Origin: Plantago ovata | Lineage: Eukaryota; Streptophyta; Magnoliopsida; Lamiales; Plantaginaceae | Assembly (NCBI GenBank): GCA_028274465.1 | Contig: CM051457.1 | Span: forward strand, 72,638,496 to 72,702,495 | Length of the DNA stretch: 64,000 nucleotides | Direction: 5' to 3' | Shown: piece after piece, positions 1 to 10,240 of the stretch | Layout of the letters: each line of letters starts with the position of its first letter | Numbering within the stretch: the first letter of the stretch is position 1 | The notes under the pieces: generated by a model | Database searches by the model: none | Seen by the model: only the letters and a program-made list of their open reading frames with translations | Told to the model about the DNA's origin: nothing | Program-made: the position numbers and the translations under genes

Positions 1-430
1 TTTACTGATGGTTGAATCAACTACCTGCTGAGGAAGGACAGGTTGTGGCTCAGTCCTTTCAGCATTAACAGTTTCTTCAGCTTCTTGGACTGTTTCTTCA
101 GTAGACTTCAGATTTTGCTCTAACTGAGAAAGCTGTGCGGTTTCAGCAATCTCCCTTGTCTCTGAAATGACAAGTTGAGCAGAAGCATCTTGACCTTTAA
201 GCTCACTGCTTGTCATGAAGAGATCAATTGACTTGTTGGATGATTCTTCAATCTCCAACTCCATTTGTTTGCTTAAATCTTCCAGTACAAGCTGGACTTT
301 GTCAATTGAAGTCTTGGGTGAACTTGGGTCAGTATTCTCAGTATCAAGAGATGCGTCTTTGAATAGTGCTTCTTGAGTTTCAGTAACTTCAGGAACAGGA
401 ATATGTTGAAGGGTAATTCGTGTTTCTTTC
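1..430 (-). pseudogene. Fragment of Sirevirus-like third ORF (acidic region)
   Basis: Read on the minus strand, this stretch is open and rich in Glu, Ser, Thr and Gln, with short runs such as TQEALFKD and SSELKGQDASAQ. Its composition resembles the acidic part of the third ORF at 14215-15410, and it contains the TTGCTGA/TCAGCAA heptamers typical of that family here. It runs off the left window edge and ends near 430, where an unrelated GC-richer block starts. Its strand and type fit the continuation of the third ORF that begins at 4574, pushed apart by later insertions; that link is inference. No enzymatic role is visible. In Sireviruses the third ORF is called envelope-like, but nothing here shows a membrane segment. 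Confidence 0.5.
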
Positions 431-1444
431 TAAGTTCGCAATGAATCGCTATTCTAAGTCTTTCTAGTACTTCTTCTTGTAGTGTCCCTCTAAGGTATGA
501 AATGAGCCTTCTTGTAGCTTCCTCGTACCTGAAATAGACTAGAGGGGGGGGTTAGTGTCTCTTGCCCGGTCTGTAAGGTATCAGACCGAAGAGGCGACTT
601 TACGAGTAGGGAGTTGTGAGGCTTCCCTAGTAAGAGTAGTGAAAGTGGTGCTCGGGTGACGTAGTTAATGCTTACTGTTGAGGAGTAAATGAGGCCCTTT
701 TATACTTGAGACCCTTCATCTTCAGGTCGCGTAGGATCACGCCACGTGTACGGCCAGGATTGAGGCCTTCCTCGGCCCAGGCCCATTAAGGAGGTCCGTG
801 GGCCTTGGCCCAGGAGAGCAACCATGGCTGGTCGCTCTGTGGTCCTCGTGCCTTCCTTGTGCGTGGGTAATGCGAGTAGTGTCCTGCTCAGTTTCTGTCA
901 AGGAGCGTTATCTTGACGTAAGGCCTCCTCGAGCCCGAGAGAGATGCTCCTCGAGCCCACTGGCAGCTTTGTCCTTGAGAAGAGCTTATTTTGAGGGTTG
1001 TCCTCCCAGTGATGGTCGGACCCTATGTTGGTCGATCCACACCTTAGTGACATACTTGTGTGTGGTTGTGCCCCTTGAGGGACGGCCTATGATGCTTTGT
1101 CGCGCTCTTAGACCGCTCCAGTTCGTACATGCGGACTGGACATATTTCAACCCTAACATATGTCCCCCTAGTTTCCAAGTATCTTTGTAGAAGATGGTTG
1201 AGGAACTATGTTGAAGTAGAGGTCGAGCAGAGCCTCGATTAGTAGCGGGCGAAAAAAGATTTCCGTATTCGCACCTTGGTAGCTTTCCCTCCTCCTATCT
1301 CTCCCTCCCCCCCCCCTTTTTATAGGGTGCGAGCAGACGTTGCTCGGACCTTATGAAAAGAGGTATTTTTGCTGGGAAAAGATCGGATCCGGGTAAGTAT
1401 TCCTTAGTGGAATGGAATGACTTCTTGCCGCTTTTTTGCTTGCA

Positions 1445-1602
1445 AAGTATCTCGCGGAGAGATACTTGTGTAAAAGGAATCTCGAGGAGAGATGTATTCA
1501 TGTTTTTGCTAGCAAAGTATCTCGCGAGAGATACTTGTGTAAAAGGAATGGAATGACTTCCTGCCGCTTTTTGCTTGCAAAGTATCTCGCGGCGAGATAC
1601 TT
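1445..1602 (+). repeat. Three tandem perfect hairpins, ~65-70 bp period
   Basis: The arms AAGTATCTC and GAGATACTT occur three times as perfect 9-bp inverted repeats, at 1445-1467, 1515-1536 and 1580-1602. The loops are GCGGA, GCGA and GCGGC. Each is followed by TGTGTAAAAGGAA, and a GGAATGGAATGACTTC spacer precedes two of them (near 1408 and 1546). The stems are identical while the loops vary. The repeat lies 350-500 bp upstream of the TATA-like box at 1946, as expected for U3 subrepeats. Confidence 0.7.
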
Positions 1603-1885
1603 GTGTAAAAGGAAGAGTGATTCGAGGAGGGCAGCTCCCGATCCCCTGACATGTGGCCGTCGATTTTCCGTGGTTCTGAGATTTTCGCGATGTTGTTCCG
1701 AGGAGGACAGATCATGGTCGTCGATCTTTTTTGTATGTCTCGAGTAGACTGATGCTCGCGCCGTGAATTTATTGCTGTGGTCAGGTAATTCGTTCTGGGT
1801 TTGAGAGCGTGTTCGGGCCGGAGCGGGAGCGCGGAGGGCAAATATACATTCGCCCGGCGGCGGTGATCGGACCGTTGATCTTTGA

Positions 1886-1953
1886 CACGTGGTCGGTCCG
1901 GATGGCGCGAGGGCAGGGACCGTTTCAATTCCTCGGCCCCCTTCTCTAAATAG
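1886..1953 (+). promoter_or_regulatory. Putative promoter: G-box plus TATA-like box
   Basis: CACGTG at 1886-1891 sits in an imperfect palindrome of GGACCG/CGGTCC words (about 1869-1899). CTAAATAG follows at 1946-1953, then a CT-rich leader. This is the usual order of a plant LTR promoter. The product would be transcribed into the assembly gap, so no gene can be assigned. Confidence 0.3.
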
Positions 1954-2010
1954 TGAGGACCGCATTCGTTTTCACTTTCTGCCAAAAACTTCTGCCGAAT
2001 TCACTTGAGA

Positions 2011-2110
2011 NNNNNNNNNNNNNNNNNNNNNNNNNNNNNNNNNNNNNNNNNNNNNNNNNNNNNNNNNNNNNNNNNNNNNNNNNNNNNNNNNNNNNNNNNN
2101 NNNNNNNNNN
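2011..2110. other. Assembly gap (100 N)
   Basis: Exactly 100 undetermined bases, a common placeholder for a gap of unknown size. It separates the promoter-like block from the 3' end of a Sirevirus-like copy, so the two sides need not be neighbours in the genome. Confidence 0.95.
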
Positions 2111-3915
2111 AAGTTTTGTTTGCTGATTTTGTTTAGTTATCTCTGACCTTCTTGTAAAACTTACTGAAAGATAACTTTCAGCAATGAAGCTTTGACTCTT
2201 ATTGTTTTTTTTTTATTATGCAATTTACTTTATGCTCATTATTCAAGTACGCTGCCATTAATCAACTGATTTATTCACATTAGAAAACTCTAAAAGGGTA
2301 ACAATTAATTTAGCCATGGCTGCTAACATCAAAAAGGGGGAAATTTGTTAGGAAACTTGTAATTTGATGAGCATTAACCATGCTCAATTAAGAAAAGTCC
2401 GTAAAAGACTATTACTTTAAGGTCCATAGGAATTTGAATTTAAGGACATTGGTAAACGAGGAACGTTTGCTGAAGACTTAGAGTCCGTGCTAGATAGGTT
2501 CAGTTTTACCGCTTATGAGTAATCTTGTTTTCTGAAAAGAAAATAAAAAAACCTATTGAGATTTGCTGATGATGTACTTTGTTTCACAAACAAACTATTG
2601 AAGAATTTAAGAACACCAATCAGAAACTTGAAGAATTCGAAGACCAGAAGACTATAAGATTCTCTAACGACTGGTATCTACAAGGGCACATGTGCTCAGA
2701 ACGTGGAAACTCAGCAACAACTTGCATAAGTGAAAATCTAAACGACAGAGTAGGTTGTGCTTGCTGAAACTGAGACTGACCACTTGTTGATGACATTTGT
2801 GACCTCCTTGCTGAAAGTACTTGACTTTGCGCTCCAACGGTAATGTTTGATTTCATTCAAATAAACATAAATGCAAAAGCATGCACGCGAAGGACATGAA
2901 GACTTAGACGACATATAAAGGAAGCGCTGAAAGTACACAAAGCAGATGTGACATTTTTAAGGAACAAAAAGCCTTGAATTTCCAAACGGCTCCTTGATTA
3001 CTATAAAATAGAGGTCAGCCGGCAAAGAGTTGAAGTGTGTCAACACACGTGATCAAACTCTCCATTGTGCTAAACTACAACCCTTCAAACACTCTCACTG
3101 CCATTGATCCGTTCCAAGACTTAAAGCTTGAAAAGCTACTTGTGAAGAAGTAAAACTGACACGGCTAAGAAATTAGTTAAGTGTTCTTCTTTCGAACAAG
3201 AACAAGTCTTGACACCAGACACAATCAAACTTGTTACTACAAGTATTCAAAGTTTTGTTTCTTAGATTACTTGTTGTAACTGAATAAGTTATTAATTAAG
3301 TTATCTCATCCCCAAACCTCTCTAACGAAACTACACCCTTTCAGGCTTGATATTCAGGGGGAACTTAATCAAGCATGTGTTGCTGGTAAAGTCCCCAAGT
3401 TTGGTGGAGAACAAGGTTTCGTTCTCTAGTTAGGTTGGAAACGAAGCAAGTGTGCTTTGGTTTCTGTTTGAATCGCTCTAGATAGGTGTTGTAAGGAATC
3501 TCAAAACTTTCTTAGTGGATTCCGTCCTTAGAAAGGACAAAAGGGATTAGTTGAGAAGATACGCCACTCTCATGACACCACTATAAACGTGTTTGTGTGA
3601 TTTACTTTACTGCATTTCGGTTTTAGCAAAGCATATCTATTCTGGACACCGTCACTCCTTCACTTGCTGAAACTATCACTTAACTAACAAAGCACTTTAT
3701 TGTATCAAAGACTTCCGCTCACTATTTTAAGTATCAGCAAAACTCGTACTAGAAGTAACTTGCGCTTGATGAGAAAGTTAAGTAATCAGCAAACTCATTA
3801 ATGAAAATCATAATTCCTGCTGAGAAGTTTGTTAAACGACGAAAGTTTGAAAAGACCTATTCACAAAACCCCCCCAGCCTTCGAGGCTTTTCTTGTTGTT
3901 CAAAAGGGACCAACA
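2111..3915 (+). mobile_element. 3' end and LTR of a Sirevirus-like Copia copy
   Basis: The order is internal 3' sequence (2111-2330), polypurine tract AAAAAGGGGGAAA (2331-2343), then a complete-looking LTR (2346-3915). The whole block is the inverted counterpart of 11407-13050. The rest of this copy would lie to the left, in or beyond the gap. It abuts the minus-strand third ORF at 3916, so it probably inserted into or recombined with that element. Base-level differences from the other arm are many, so it is not a very recent duplicate. Confidence 0.75.
2346..3915 (+). repeat. LTR, Sirevirus-like Copia (plus orientation)
   Basis: The LTR starts TGTTAGGAAAC directly after the polypurine tract and ends AGGGACCAACA, giving TG...CA ends. 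A TATAAAAT box at 3002-3009 marks the likely promoter, about 660 bp into the LTR. It matches, in reverse, the LTR at 11407-12794; it is about 180 bp longer. No 5-bp target duplication is evident at its ends (aaatt on the left is internal sequence, aagac on the right). Confidence 0.8.
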
Positions 3916-4574
3916 AAGACTTTGATGAGTAGAAGAGCTACTAGACACAAGTGAATGGCAGAGATGCTTCCACTAACGTGCTTTGTCCAAGTCACGGAGC
4001 AATCTCTCCTTTCTTATATTCTTTCATTTCTGACATCACGGTAGAAGGCTTCGATTTCTTCATGCATCAGTGGCAGTGATGTCATCTTCAGTTCCAGTGG
4101 TTGGAATCTGAAAGATGTTTGCTAAATCAATCCATTTCAGGATGATTTGCACACCTTGAACTGTGGGTGAAATCACTTTTTCAGTGACTCCCTGTCTCAG
4201 TCAGAGTTTGGTTTCTTCTGCATTATTGTAAGAATTCCAATGGCATATAACATACTCACTTTCTTAGGGGGAAGCAGTTATGAAGAAAGAAGGCCTTGTT
4301 GTTTTATCAACTCAAGTGCCTCTCATTTTCTCCATCTAAACTTGTTCATAGAAGTATCTTATATACTTCTCTTTGGCAAACCGCCCCATTGCATCATCTG
4401 TCACACTTACAGTGTCAAGATAGCAGGCGGCATGGTCTCTCTCTATCGGTATCGGCGTTCTTCACACATTTTCACTGTGTTGGGGTTGCCGGAGTTATAA
4501 TCGAGCAGTGCTTTTTTCCAGCACTATCAGCCTTCGAGACTTTGATGTCTTGGAGGACTGTCTCTTTGGGGCCA
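3916..4574 (-). pseudogene. Beginning of the third ORF, Sirevirus-like
   Basis: On the minus strand an ATG near 4574 opens a basic N-terminus, MAPKRQSSKTSKSRR. Open stretches follow, such as MGRFAKEKYIRYFYEQ and VQIILKWIDLANIFQIPTT. A basic start followed by a globular stretch rich in F, Y and R is typical of the extra ORF downstream of pol in Sireviruses. For soybean SIRE1 it is established that the envelope-like ORF is reached by stop-codon suppression. Here the ORF lies 0.9 kb past pol, so a separate message is equally possible. The relic is cut off by the inverted LTR at 3915. Confidence 0.5.
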
Positions 4575-5491
4575 TTTCTTATATAGCGTAGAAGTGTACG
4601 AAAAGATTACTTGCTTTTGACCGAGGTACAGTGAATTCAGGCACAGGCTAAAAAATTTGCAAGAGAAAGAAATGTGAGTTAAAGAATTTTGTCTTTCTCT
4701 AACTCTTTGTTTATTAGTATCTCTGGGTGCAAGAAGCTGCATCGTTTTTGAGTTCTCAGCAAGGTAAACAGAGATTCACCAGCGTTAGTGGAGCCTTTGC
4801 ATTAAATGCGTAGTGGCCACTAACAAAAACCGTCAGAGCACTCTTTCTCTTTGTAATATTAACCGTCAGATCAAAAACTACTTTAATCAATGGCCACGAT
4901 TTATTTCATGTCATGATTATTAGCGAGTTTATCTGTGCCCGATTAACGTCACAAATTGATTTTACCTAGATTTATGGATTGATTGCTTGCTGAAGTAAAC
5001 AGAAATCTTTTCAGCGAATTGTGTAAACAAGCCTTGTTATTTGCTGAAAGTTCCCCCTAATCAAATATCTCATATTTCCTTAAATTAAAAGACATTTCTG
5101 AGTTCCCGTCTCAGTAAATTCTTTTGTCTTGAGATATCTTTGGTAAATCTGAGAAGTGAGTTTTGCTCTTTGCTGAGTTCCCGTCTCAGAATTTTCCTTG
5201 ATACTTGAATACCTGTTTCAGTATCTTTGATTGTCTGAATGCCCGTTTCAGCAATCCTTAAGGTTTTTCTCTTACTGAGTGCCGTCTCAGCAAGTGATCA
5301 AGTTTCCTAAAATACCCGGTTTGAAGGAATTACTTTTGAATGCCTGTTTCAGCATGTTGAACTATCATTTCTTTAGAAGAAATCAGTGGAAGGAGTTTTA
5401 TTCAAGTAAGCATACTTTGGCTTGCTGAATACCTGTTTCAGCAATCTGCCAATTGTATCCTTTATTGAGGTAATCAATCCAAGGTTATACC
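4575..5491 (-). other. Noncoding spacer between pol and third ORF
   Basis: This is about 0.9 kb between the end of the RNase H relic and the third-ORF start, with no coding potential that I can support. It holds seven short hairpins (5098-5441), described separately, and several TTGCTGA/TCAGCAA heptamers. In the sense direction the hairpins come first, directly after pol. Confidence 0.6.
5098..5441 (-). repeat. Array of seven short hairpins in pol/third-ORF spacer
   Basis: Seven units lie at 5098-5114, 5173-5189, 5205-5221, 5235-5251, 5275-5290, 5336-5352 and 5425-5441. Each is a 5-bp stem around a 6-7-nt loop close to T-N-CC-Y-GT. Units 1, 2 and 5 have CTGAG/CTCAG arms. Units 4 and 7 have CTGAA/TTCAG. 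Units 3 and 6 have TTGAA/TTCAG with one wobble pair. The G-C to A-T swap at the loop-closing pair keeps the pairing intact. Spacing is irregular, 32-89 nt from start to start. Confidence 0.75.
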
Positions 5492-6060
5492 TTAGCATTG
5501 CGAATCTATTATCTGGTAGGGCTTGGTAAAGATGTCAGCAAGTTGATCATCAGTACCTACTTTCACAACCTCAATGTCTCCTTTTTCCACATGATCTCTA
5601 ATGAAATGATGTCTAATATCAATGTGCTTTGTCCTTGAGTGGAACTTAGGATTTTGCGTGATAGCAATAGCACTTGTATTATCACAAAAGATTGGTGTTT
5701 TCTTTGCAGAAATACCATAATCTCTTAATTGTTGCTGAATCCATAGGATTTGAGCTGTGCAACAACCAGCCGCAATGTACTTTTCAGATTGATGAATTGG
5801 CAACACAGGTTTGCTTCTTGCTGAACCATGATATTAATCTAGTACCCAAAAACTGACAAGTTCCAAGTACTTTTTCTATCAAGAGTTGATCCTCCATGAT
5901 CAGCATCAGAATAACCAACCAATTCAAGTCCAGAATCTTTAGGATACCATAATCCAACATTGACTGTACCTTTGACATATTTCAGTATCTTAAGCCTTTT
6001 TGTAGTGTGATTCTCTTGGATCAGATTGGAATCTTGCACACACACAAACAGCATACTGAA
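5492..6060 (-). pseudogene. RNase H relic, Sirevirus-like pol
   Basis: Minus-strand open stretches carry Copia RNase H landmarks: LVGYSDADHGGSTLDRKST (first catalytic Asp region), EKYIAAGC (the Glu region, with the usual AEY changed to EKY), IFCDNTSAIAITQNP (second Asp) and the C-terminal HIDIRHHFIRDHVEKG and LADIFTKP blocks. The enzyme would remove RNA from the cDNA hybrid. It is the 3'-most pol domain, as expected in Copia. Frames are not continuous, so it is a fossil. Confidence 0.8.
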
Positions 6061-7010
6061 TGTCAGGTCTACTTGCTGTTAAATACAACAAGGAACCAAT
6101 GAGCTTCCTATACTTGTGTTCTTCAACACTTTATCTTCTTAGTATAGCCCAATTTGGTACCAACACTCATAGGGATCTTTTCAGGTTTTTCTTCCTCTTT
6201 GATCCTAAACTTTATGAGCATTTCTTTCGCATACTTTGCTTGATTTATGAATATTCCATCTTTGAGTTGCTTGACTTGCAATCCTAGGAAATAATTCAAT
6301 TTTCCCATCATACTCATTTCAAATTTGTTTGTCATGAGTTTGGCAAAATCATCACAAAGTTGCTTGTCCTTAGATCCAAATATTATGTCATCCACATAAA
6401 TCTGAACTAAGAGTATTTTACCATCATGGTTCATGGTAAAAAAGTTTTGTCAACTTCACCTTTCTTGAAACCATTTCCAGCAAGAACTTAGCTAAGGTAT
6501 CATACCAAGCTCTTGGTGCTTGCTTTAGACCATATACAGCTTTCTGAAGCTTGTATACCATCTTGGTTTCTGAGGGAAGTTCAAAGCCAGGGGGTTTTCT
6601 AAGTAGACTTCTTCAGCAAGTTCACCATTTAAGAATGCACTTTTAACATCCATTTGATAAACAATGAAGTCATTGTGAGCAGCAAAGGCCAAGAAAAGTC
6701 TAATTGCATCCAATCTTGCAACTGGTGCATAAGACTCATCATAGTCCAATCCTTCAGTCTGACAGTAACCTTGAGCAACTAAACGTGCTTTGTTTCTTGT
6801 TACTTCACCAGACTCACTCAGCTTGTTTCTGAACACCCACTTTGTACCAATAGCTTTCTTGCCTTCAGCAAGAGGTACAAGTTTCCAGACTTTGTTCCTT
6901 TCAAATTGATCCAGTTCTTCTTGCATTGCCTTGATCCATTCAGAATGCTTTAAAGCTTCTTCTATGGTTTTGGGTTCAATTTCTGAAACAAAGCAAGAGA
7001 ACAAAGCTTC
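6061..7010 (-). pseudogene. Reverse transcriptase relic, Sirevirus-like pol
   Basis: The Copia RT signature appears on the minus strand: [19 protein letters not shown] at the entry, [67 protein letters not shown], and the catalytic YVDD box within LVQIYVDDIIFGSKD near 6375-6420. The linker containing [16 protein letters not shown] just upstream is shared with the plus-strand copy at 55250-57021, which confirms one family. It is broken in more than one place. Confidence 0.85.
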
Positions 7011-7640
7011 TACTTCTACGACATTTGCTTCTTCAGCAAGTCCATGAGTAGCAGATACTTTGGATCTAGTCACTTGGCGTTTGTCAATATCACCAATCAT
7101 ATCCGTAGAGGGATGATCTCTAATCCATTTATTAACAGGTTTTCTGCTCTTTGGATCTGGATAAGTTTGCTCATCAGCATGTGACTCTTCAGCATGTACT
7201 TGTTCAGTACTACTGGTATTTTGTTGTGTCTCTGCTGAGATCGGTTCATCAGCAACTGCTTGTTCAGCATTGCTAGATTGTGGTAACTCATCATCTGGCA
7301 CATGAAGTTGCATAGTTTCAGCAACATACGGAGCAACTGCGTCTTTTGCTGAAAATTCTTTGTCATGAACTATATTTATCTTGTGATGACTTGGGAGAGG
7401 AGAGTCATTGTCAGAATCATCATTTAGTTCAATTGACTTGATTTGCCTAGCATCAGATTCAGTTCTTTGCTCATGTATGAGTAGCTTCTTCATACATTCT
7501 GATATTTCTTCTTCAGCAGGCACTCCTTGTGACTTTTCGTAGAATACAACATGCACTGATTCTTCGATCTTTTGTGCCTTTTTATTGTAAACTCTATAAG
7601 TTTTACTATGCAAGGAGTAACCAAGAAATATCGCTTCGTC
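7011..7640 (-). pseudogene. Variable linker between integrase and RT
   Basis: This is an open minus-strand stretch of about 200 residues, hydrophilic and rich in Glu, Ser, Gln and Ala. Repeated AEE/ADE words come from the TTGCTGA/GCAGAA codon pairs. Copia polyproteins have such a poorly conserved tether after the integrase C-terminus. The stretch starts after the block [19 protein letters not shown], which is the end of the integrase region. The copy at 56424-57021 is close to it in length and sequence. Confidence 0.7.
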
Positions 7641-8392
7641 TGCCTTTGGTTGAAATGTTCTTAGGTATTATCTACCATTGTTAAGAACAAAACATTTACA
7701 ACCAAATACTCTTAGATGGGTGATGTTAGGAGATCTTCCAACAAATAACTCATAAGGAGTTTTGTTGTATTCCTTAGTAATCAGACATCTGTTTTGAGTG
7801 TAACAGGCGGTATTAATCGCTTCAAACCAGTAAGTTTCACTTATTTTAGTGTCAGCAAGCATTGTTCTTGCAGCTTCTTTTAGGGTGGGATTCTTCCTTT
7901 CAGCAACACCGTTTTGTTGTGGTGTCCTTACTGAGGATAACTGATGTTGTATGCCTTTTGAAGTGCAATACTCAGTTATGTACTCGTTTACAAACTCAAT
8001 ACCATGGTCTGTCCTTATGACTTTTACCTTGTCATTTTTCATGACTTCAAGCTTATTCAGCAAGTTAGGTATTTCAGTCTTTGTTTCAAATTTGTGTTTG
8101 ATAAATACTACCCAAGTAAATCTTGAATAGTCATCTACCACCACCAGACCATACTTCTTACCAGCATAGCTTGTTGAAGAAGATTCAAACAAGTCCATGT
8201 GCAAGAGTTGTAAAGATTTGTAGTTGACGGTACTGCCTTGTTCTTAAAAGAAGATTTGGTTTGCTTTCCTTGCTGACATGCATTGCAAACACCATCCTTC
8301 TTGAAAGTAACCTTAGTTAATCCAACTACAAGTGCCTTTTTAGACAGCTTATTCAGCGTCTTGAAGTTTAGGTGACTTGTTCGTTTATTCCA
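7641..8392 (-). pseudogene. Integrase relic, Sirevirus-like pol
   Basis: In sense order: the zinc-binding end with CNACQQGKQTKSSFKNK (about 8230-8290), LHMDLFESSSTSYAGKKYG, VVDDYSRFTWVVFIKHK (first catalytic Asp), VIRTDHGIEFVNEY (second Asp), TPQQNGVAERKNPTLKEAAR (Glu), then LFVGRSPNITHLRVFGCKC. These are the D,D(35)E landmarks of Copia integrases, which insert the cDNA into host DNA. Position between protease and RT is the Copia order. The relic is nearly continuous. Confidence 0.85.
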
Positions 8393-8860
8393 TCACCATG
8401 CTTTTTGAGCAAGGCAATCGTGATCTGAGACAAGGCATTTTTCAACGATTGCTGAAGACCAATCTACGGTGTACAATCCTCCTGATCTTCTAGCAACCAT
8501 AATAACCTTCTTTGTCTCAAAGTCTATAAGTTTACACTCATCACTTTTGATTTTGATGAAGTATCCTTTATCAACAAATTGACTCATGTTGAAAAGGTTA
8601 AACTTAAGATTTTTGACATAAAGAACTCCCAAAATGGTAATCTTAAACTTAAGATTTTTGCATCCTAACTTCATGTCACCGTAGCCTTTTGTAGAACCAG
8701 AGCCTCCACCAGCAAATCTTATTTTTGGACCTTTAGACCACCGTCTATAGTTTATAATGTTATTCTTGTTGCCCGTCATGTGCTTTCCACAACCACTGTC
8801 AAAGTGCCAGATTGCATCGTTTGTCTCCGTGGCTGAAGTCTGCACTGTCAAGAGCAAACA
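8393..8860 (-). pseudogene. Protease and GAG-pre-integrase region, Sirevirus-like
   Basis: WHFDSGCGKHMTGNKNNI carries the DSG active site of an aspartic protease in the Copia setting, about residues 18-25 of the open stretch. FAGGGSGSTKGYGDMKLG and GVLYVKNLKFNLFNMSQF follow, the usual flap and C-terminal parts before the pre-integrase domain. The protease would cut the Gag-Pol polyprotein. An equivalent block on the plus strand starts at 55250. Confidence 0.8.
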
Positions 8861-10240
8861 AATTAATTATCCAATATTGGATGTCCATTAACATGTTCAA
8901 GAATGCGTCCAGTGGAAACCCAAGTCTTAAGTTTTTCAACTTTGACTTGTTTTCTACTTGCTGAGGAATTAGGAGGTTTTGAGCCGAAAGACTTTTGATT
9001 CGTGCTGATCAAATCCACTTTCTGATGTGGTGTCTTGCTCAGTTGACCTTTTTGCTGAACATACTTTTCAGTAAGTTCTTTTCTAGCAAGGTTCCTTCTA
9101 GCCCTAGCGTTTTGAGTCTTGTCAGAACTCTTAGGCTTGGTTTTGTTCATCTCTTTGAAGTATCTTTGCTGACTTTGCTTATACTCATGAAAAAGTTGAC
9201 TTTTCTTGGTTTTGAAACCGAGTCCACTTTTTGGAGAATGCTAAGCTTTTGTCTCAGCAACCTTACTTGATTCAGGTTTGTCAGCAAAGGTCTTCTGGTT
9301 ACTTTTAGAAATCTTGCCCTTTGACTTAAAAAATTGATTTTCAGCAACTTGTTTGGCGTAATGCTTTACATTATCCTTTTCTTTACAGTTTGCTTTTCAG
9401 CAACCTGATTTCCTTTTAAAGTCTTGTTACTTTGAGTATCAACAGCGGGCTTTACGGTTGTAGGTACTTGATTGCATTTTTCAGCAACCTTAGATTGACC
9501 AATCTGACAGAGTTTTGGTTGACCACTATCAGTTGCACGTACAAAGGTAATTGGTGATTTGTCTTTACTTAAGATTATTTCATCACTTTCATACGTTGCA
9601 CCTAAACCTTCTTTCTGAGATGGATCTCTCAGATAAGAGTTTAGTTCAGTCAGCGTATTACTTGCATCAGCATAAGATTTGAAATTGATTTTCATCTTTT
9701 TCATTTCTTGTATTTCAGCAAGTAACTTTCTCGTATTACTTGCATCAGCATAAGATTTGAAATTGATTTTCTATTGCCATCTGAGAATTCTTTTCTGTAG
9801 CTTCAGCAATTAACTTCTTAAGATGCAATATTTCAGCATCTTTGTTTTCTGTCTCTTCCTTCAGCAATACGTACTTTTCAGTAGTCTGCTTCGTCAGAGT
9901 TTCAGCATTATGTAGTTTCTCTTGCTGTTTGCTCAAAGTTTTCTCAAATCTTTCGATTTCTCCTTGAATCTTGTCAAGGTCAATCTCATCTTCACTTTCT
10001 GAGTCAGAGTCAGAGGTAGGACTGTTTACCTGACCGGCCATGAGGCAGAATTCGTAGTTTGACACATCTGGATAAGCTTCCATAGCTATTCCACAAACTT
10101 CCTTGCCAATCTCTACGTCAAGAGTGGCTTCTTCATCTTCAGTGTCTGAGCTTTCTTCCTCACTGTCTTCGGAGCTAGTATCAATGCACAACGCATCGAT
10201 GTTTGCTTAAAGCTTCTTCTTTTCTTCAGCAATAAAAGCT
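8861..10240 (-). pseudogene. Gag C-terminal spacer with acidic and coiled-coil parts
   Basis: From the gag side, an acidic Ser-rich stretch (SSEDSEEESSDTEDEEA) is followed by YEFCLMAGQ. That resembles the C-[FL]-M-A motif often seen after the zinc knuckle in Sirevirus polyproteins. Next come DIQGEIERF-type heptads predicted to form a coiled coil over some 60 residues (about 9780-9990), then a basic, Lys/Gln-rich region up to the protease (8861-9350). A roughly 40-bp segment is repeated at about 9655 and 9735. Several breaks; no enzymatic domain. Confidence 0.6.

Larger units (their letters stand above)
431..2010. other. Unclassified LTR/promoter-like block
   Basis: There is no convincing coding sequence; the short ORFs lack domain-like content. 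The block is GC-richer than its neighbours. It carries two CACGTG G-boxes (743-748, 1886-1891), two TATAAAA-type boxes readable on the minus strand (697-704, 1317-1324), and a plus-strand CTAAATAG box at 1946-1953 followed by a C/T-rich leader that runs into the assembly gap. This is what the U3/R of plant LTRs, or a stack of two LTR pieces in opposite directions, looks like. No matching second copy exists in the window, so family and ends are unknown. It could belong to the same class as the relic at 17370-20326, but nothing here proves that. Confidence 0.35.

Noticed and set aside
798-1190. 130-residue open frame on the plus strand
   Set aside because: Cys/Leu/Arg-rich with no domain pattern, in a GC-rich promoter/LTR-like block; no sign of codon structure.
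1498-1985. Two overlapping ~155-residue minus-strand frames
   Set aside because: They run through the hairpin repeats and the promoter-like region in two frames at once, as repeats do; not genes.
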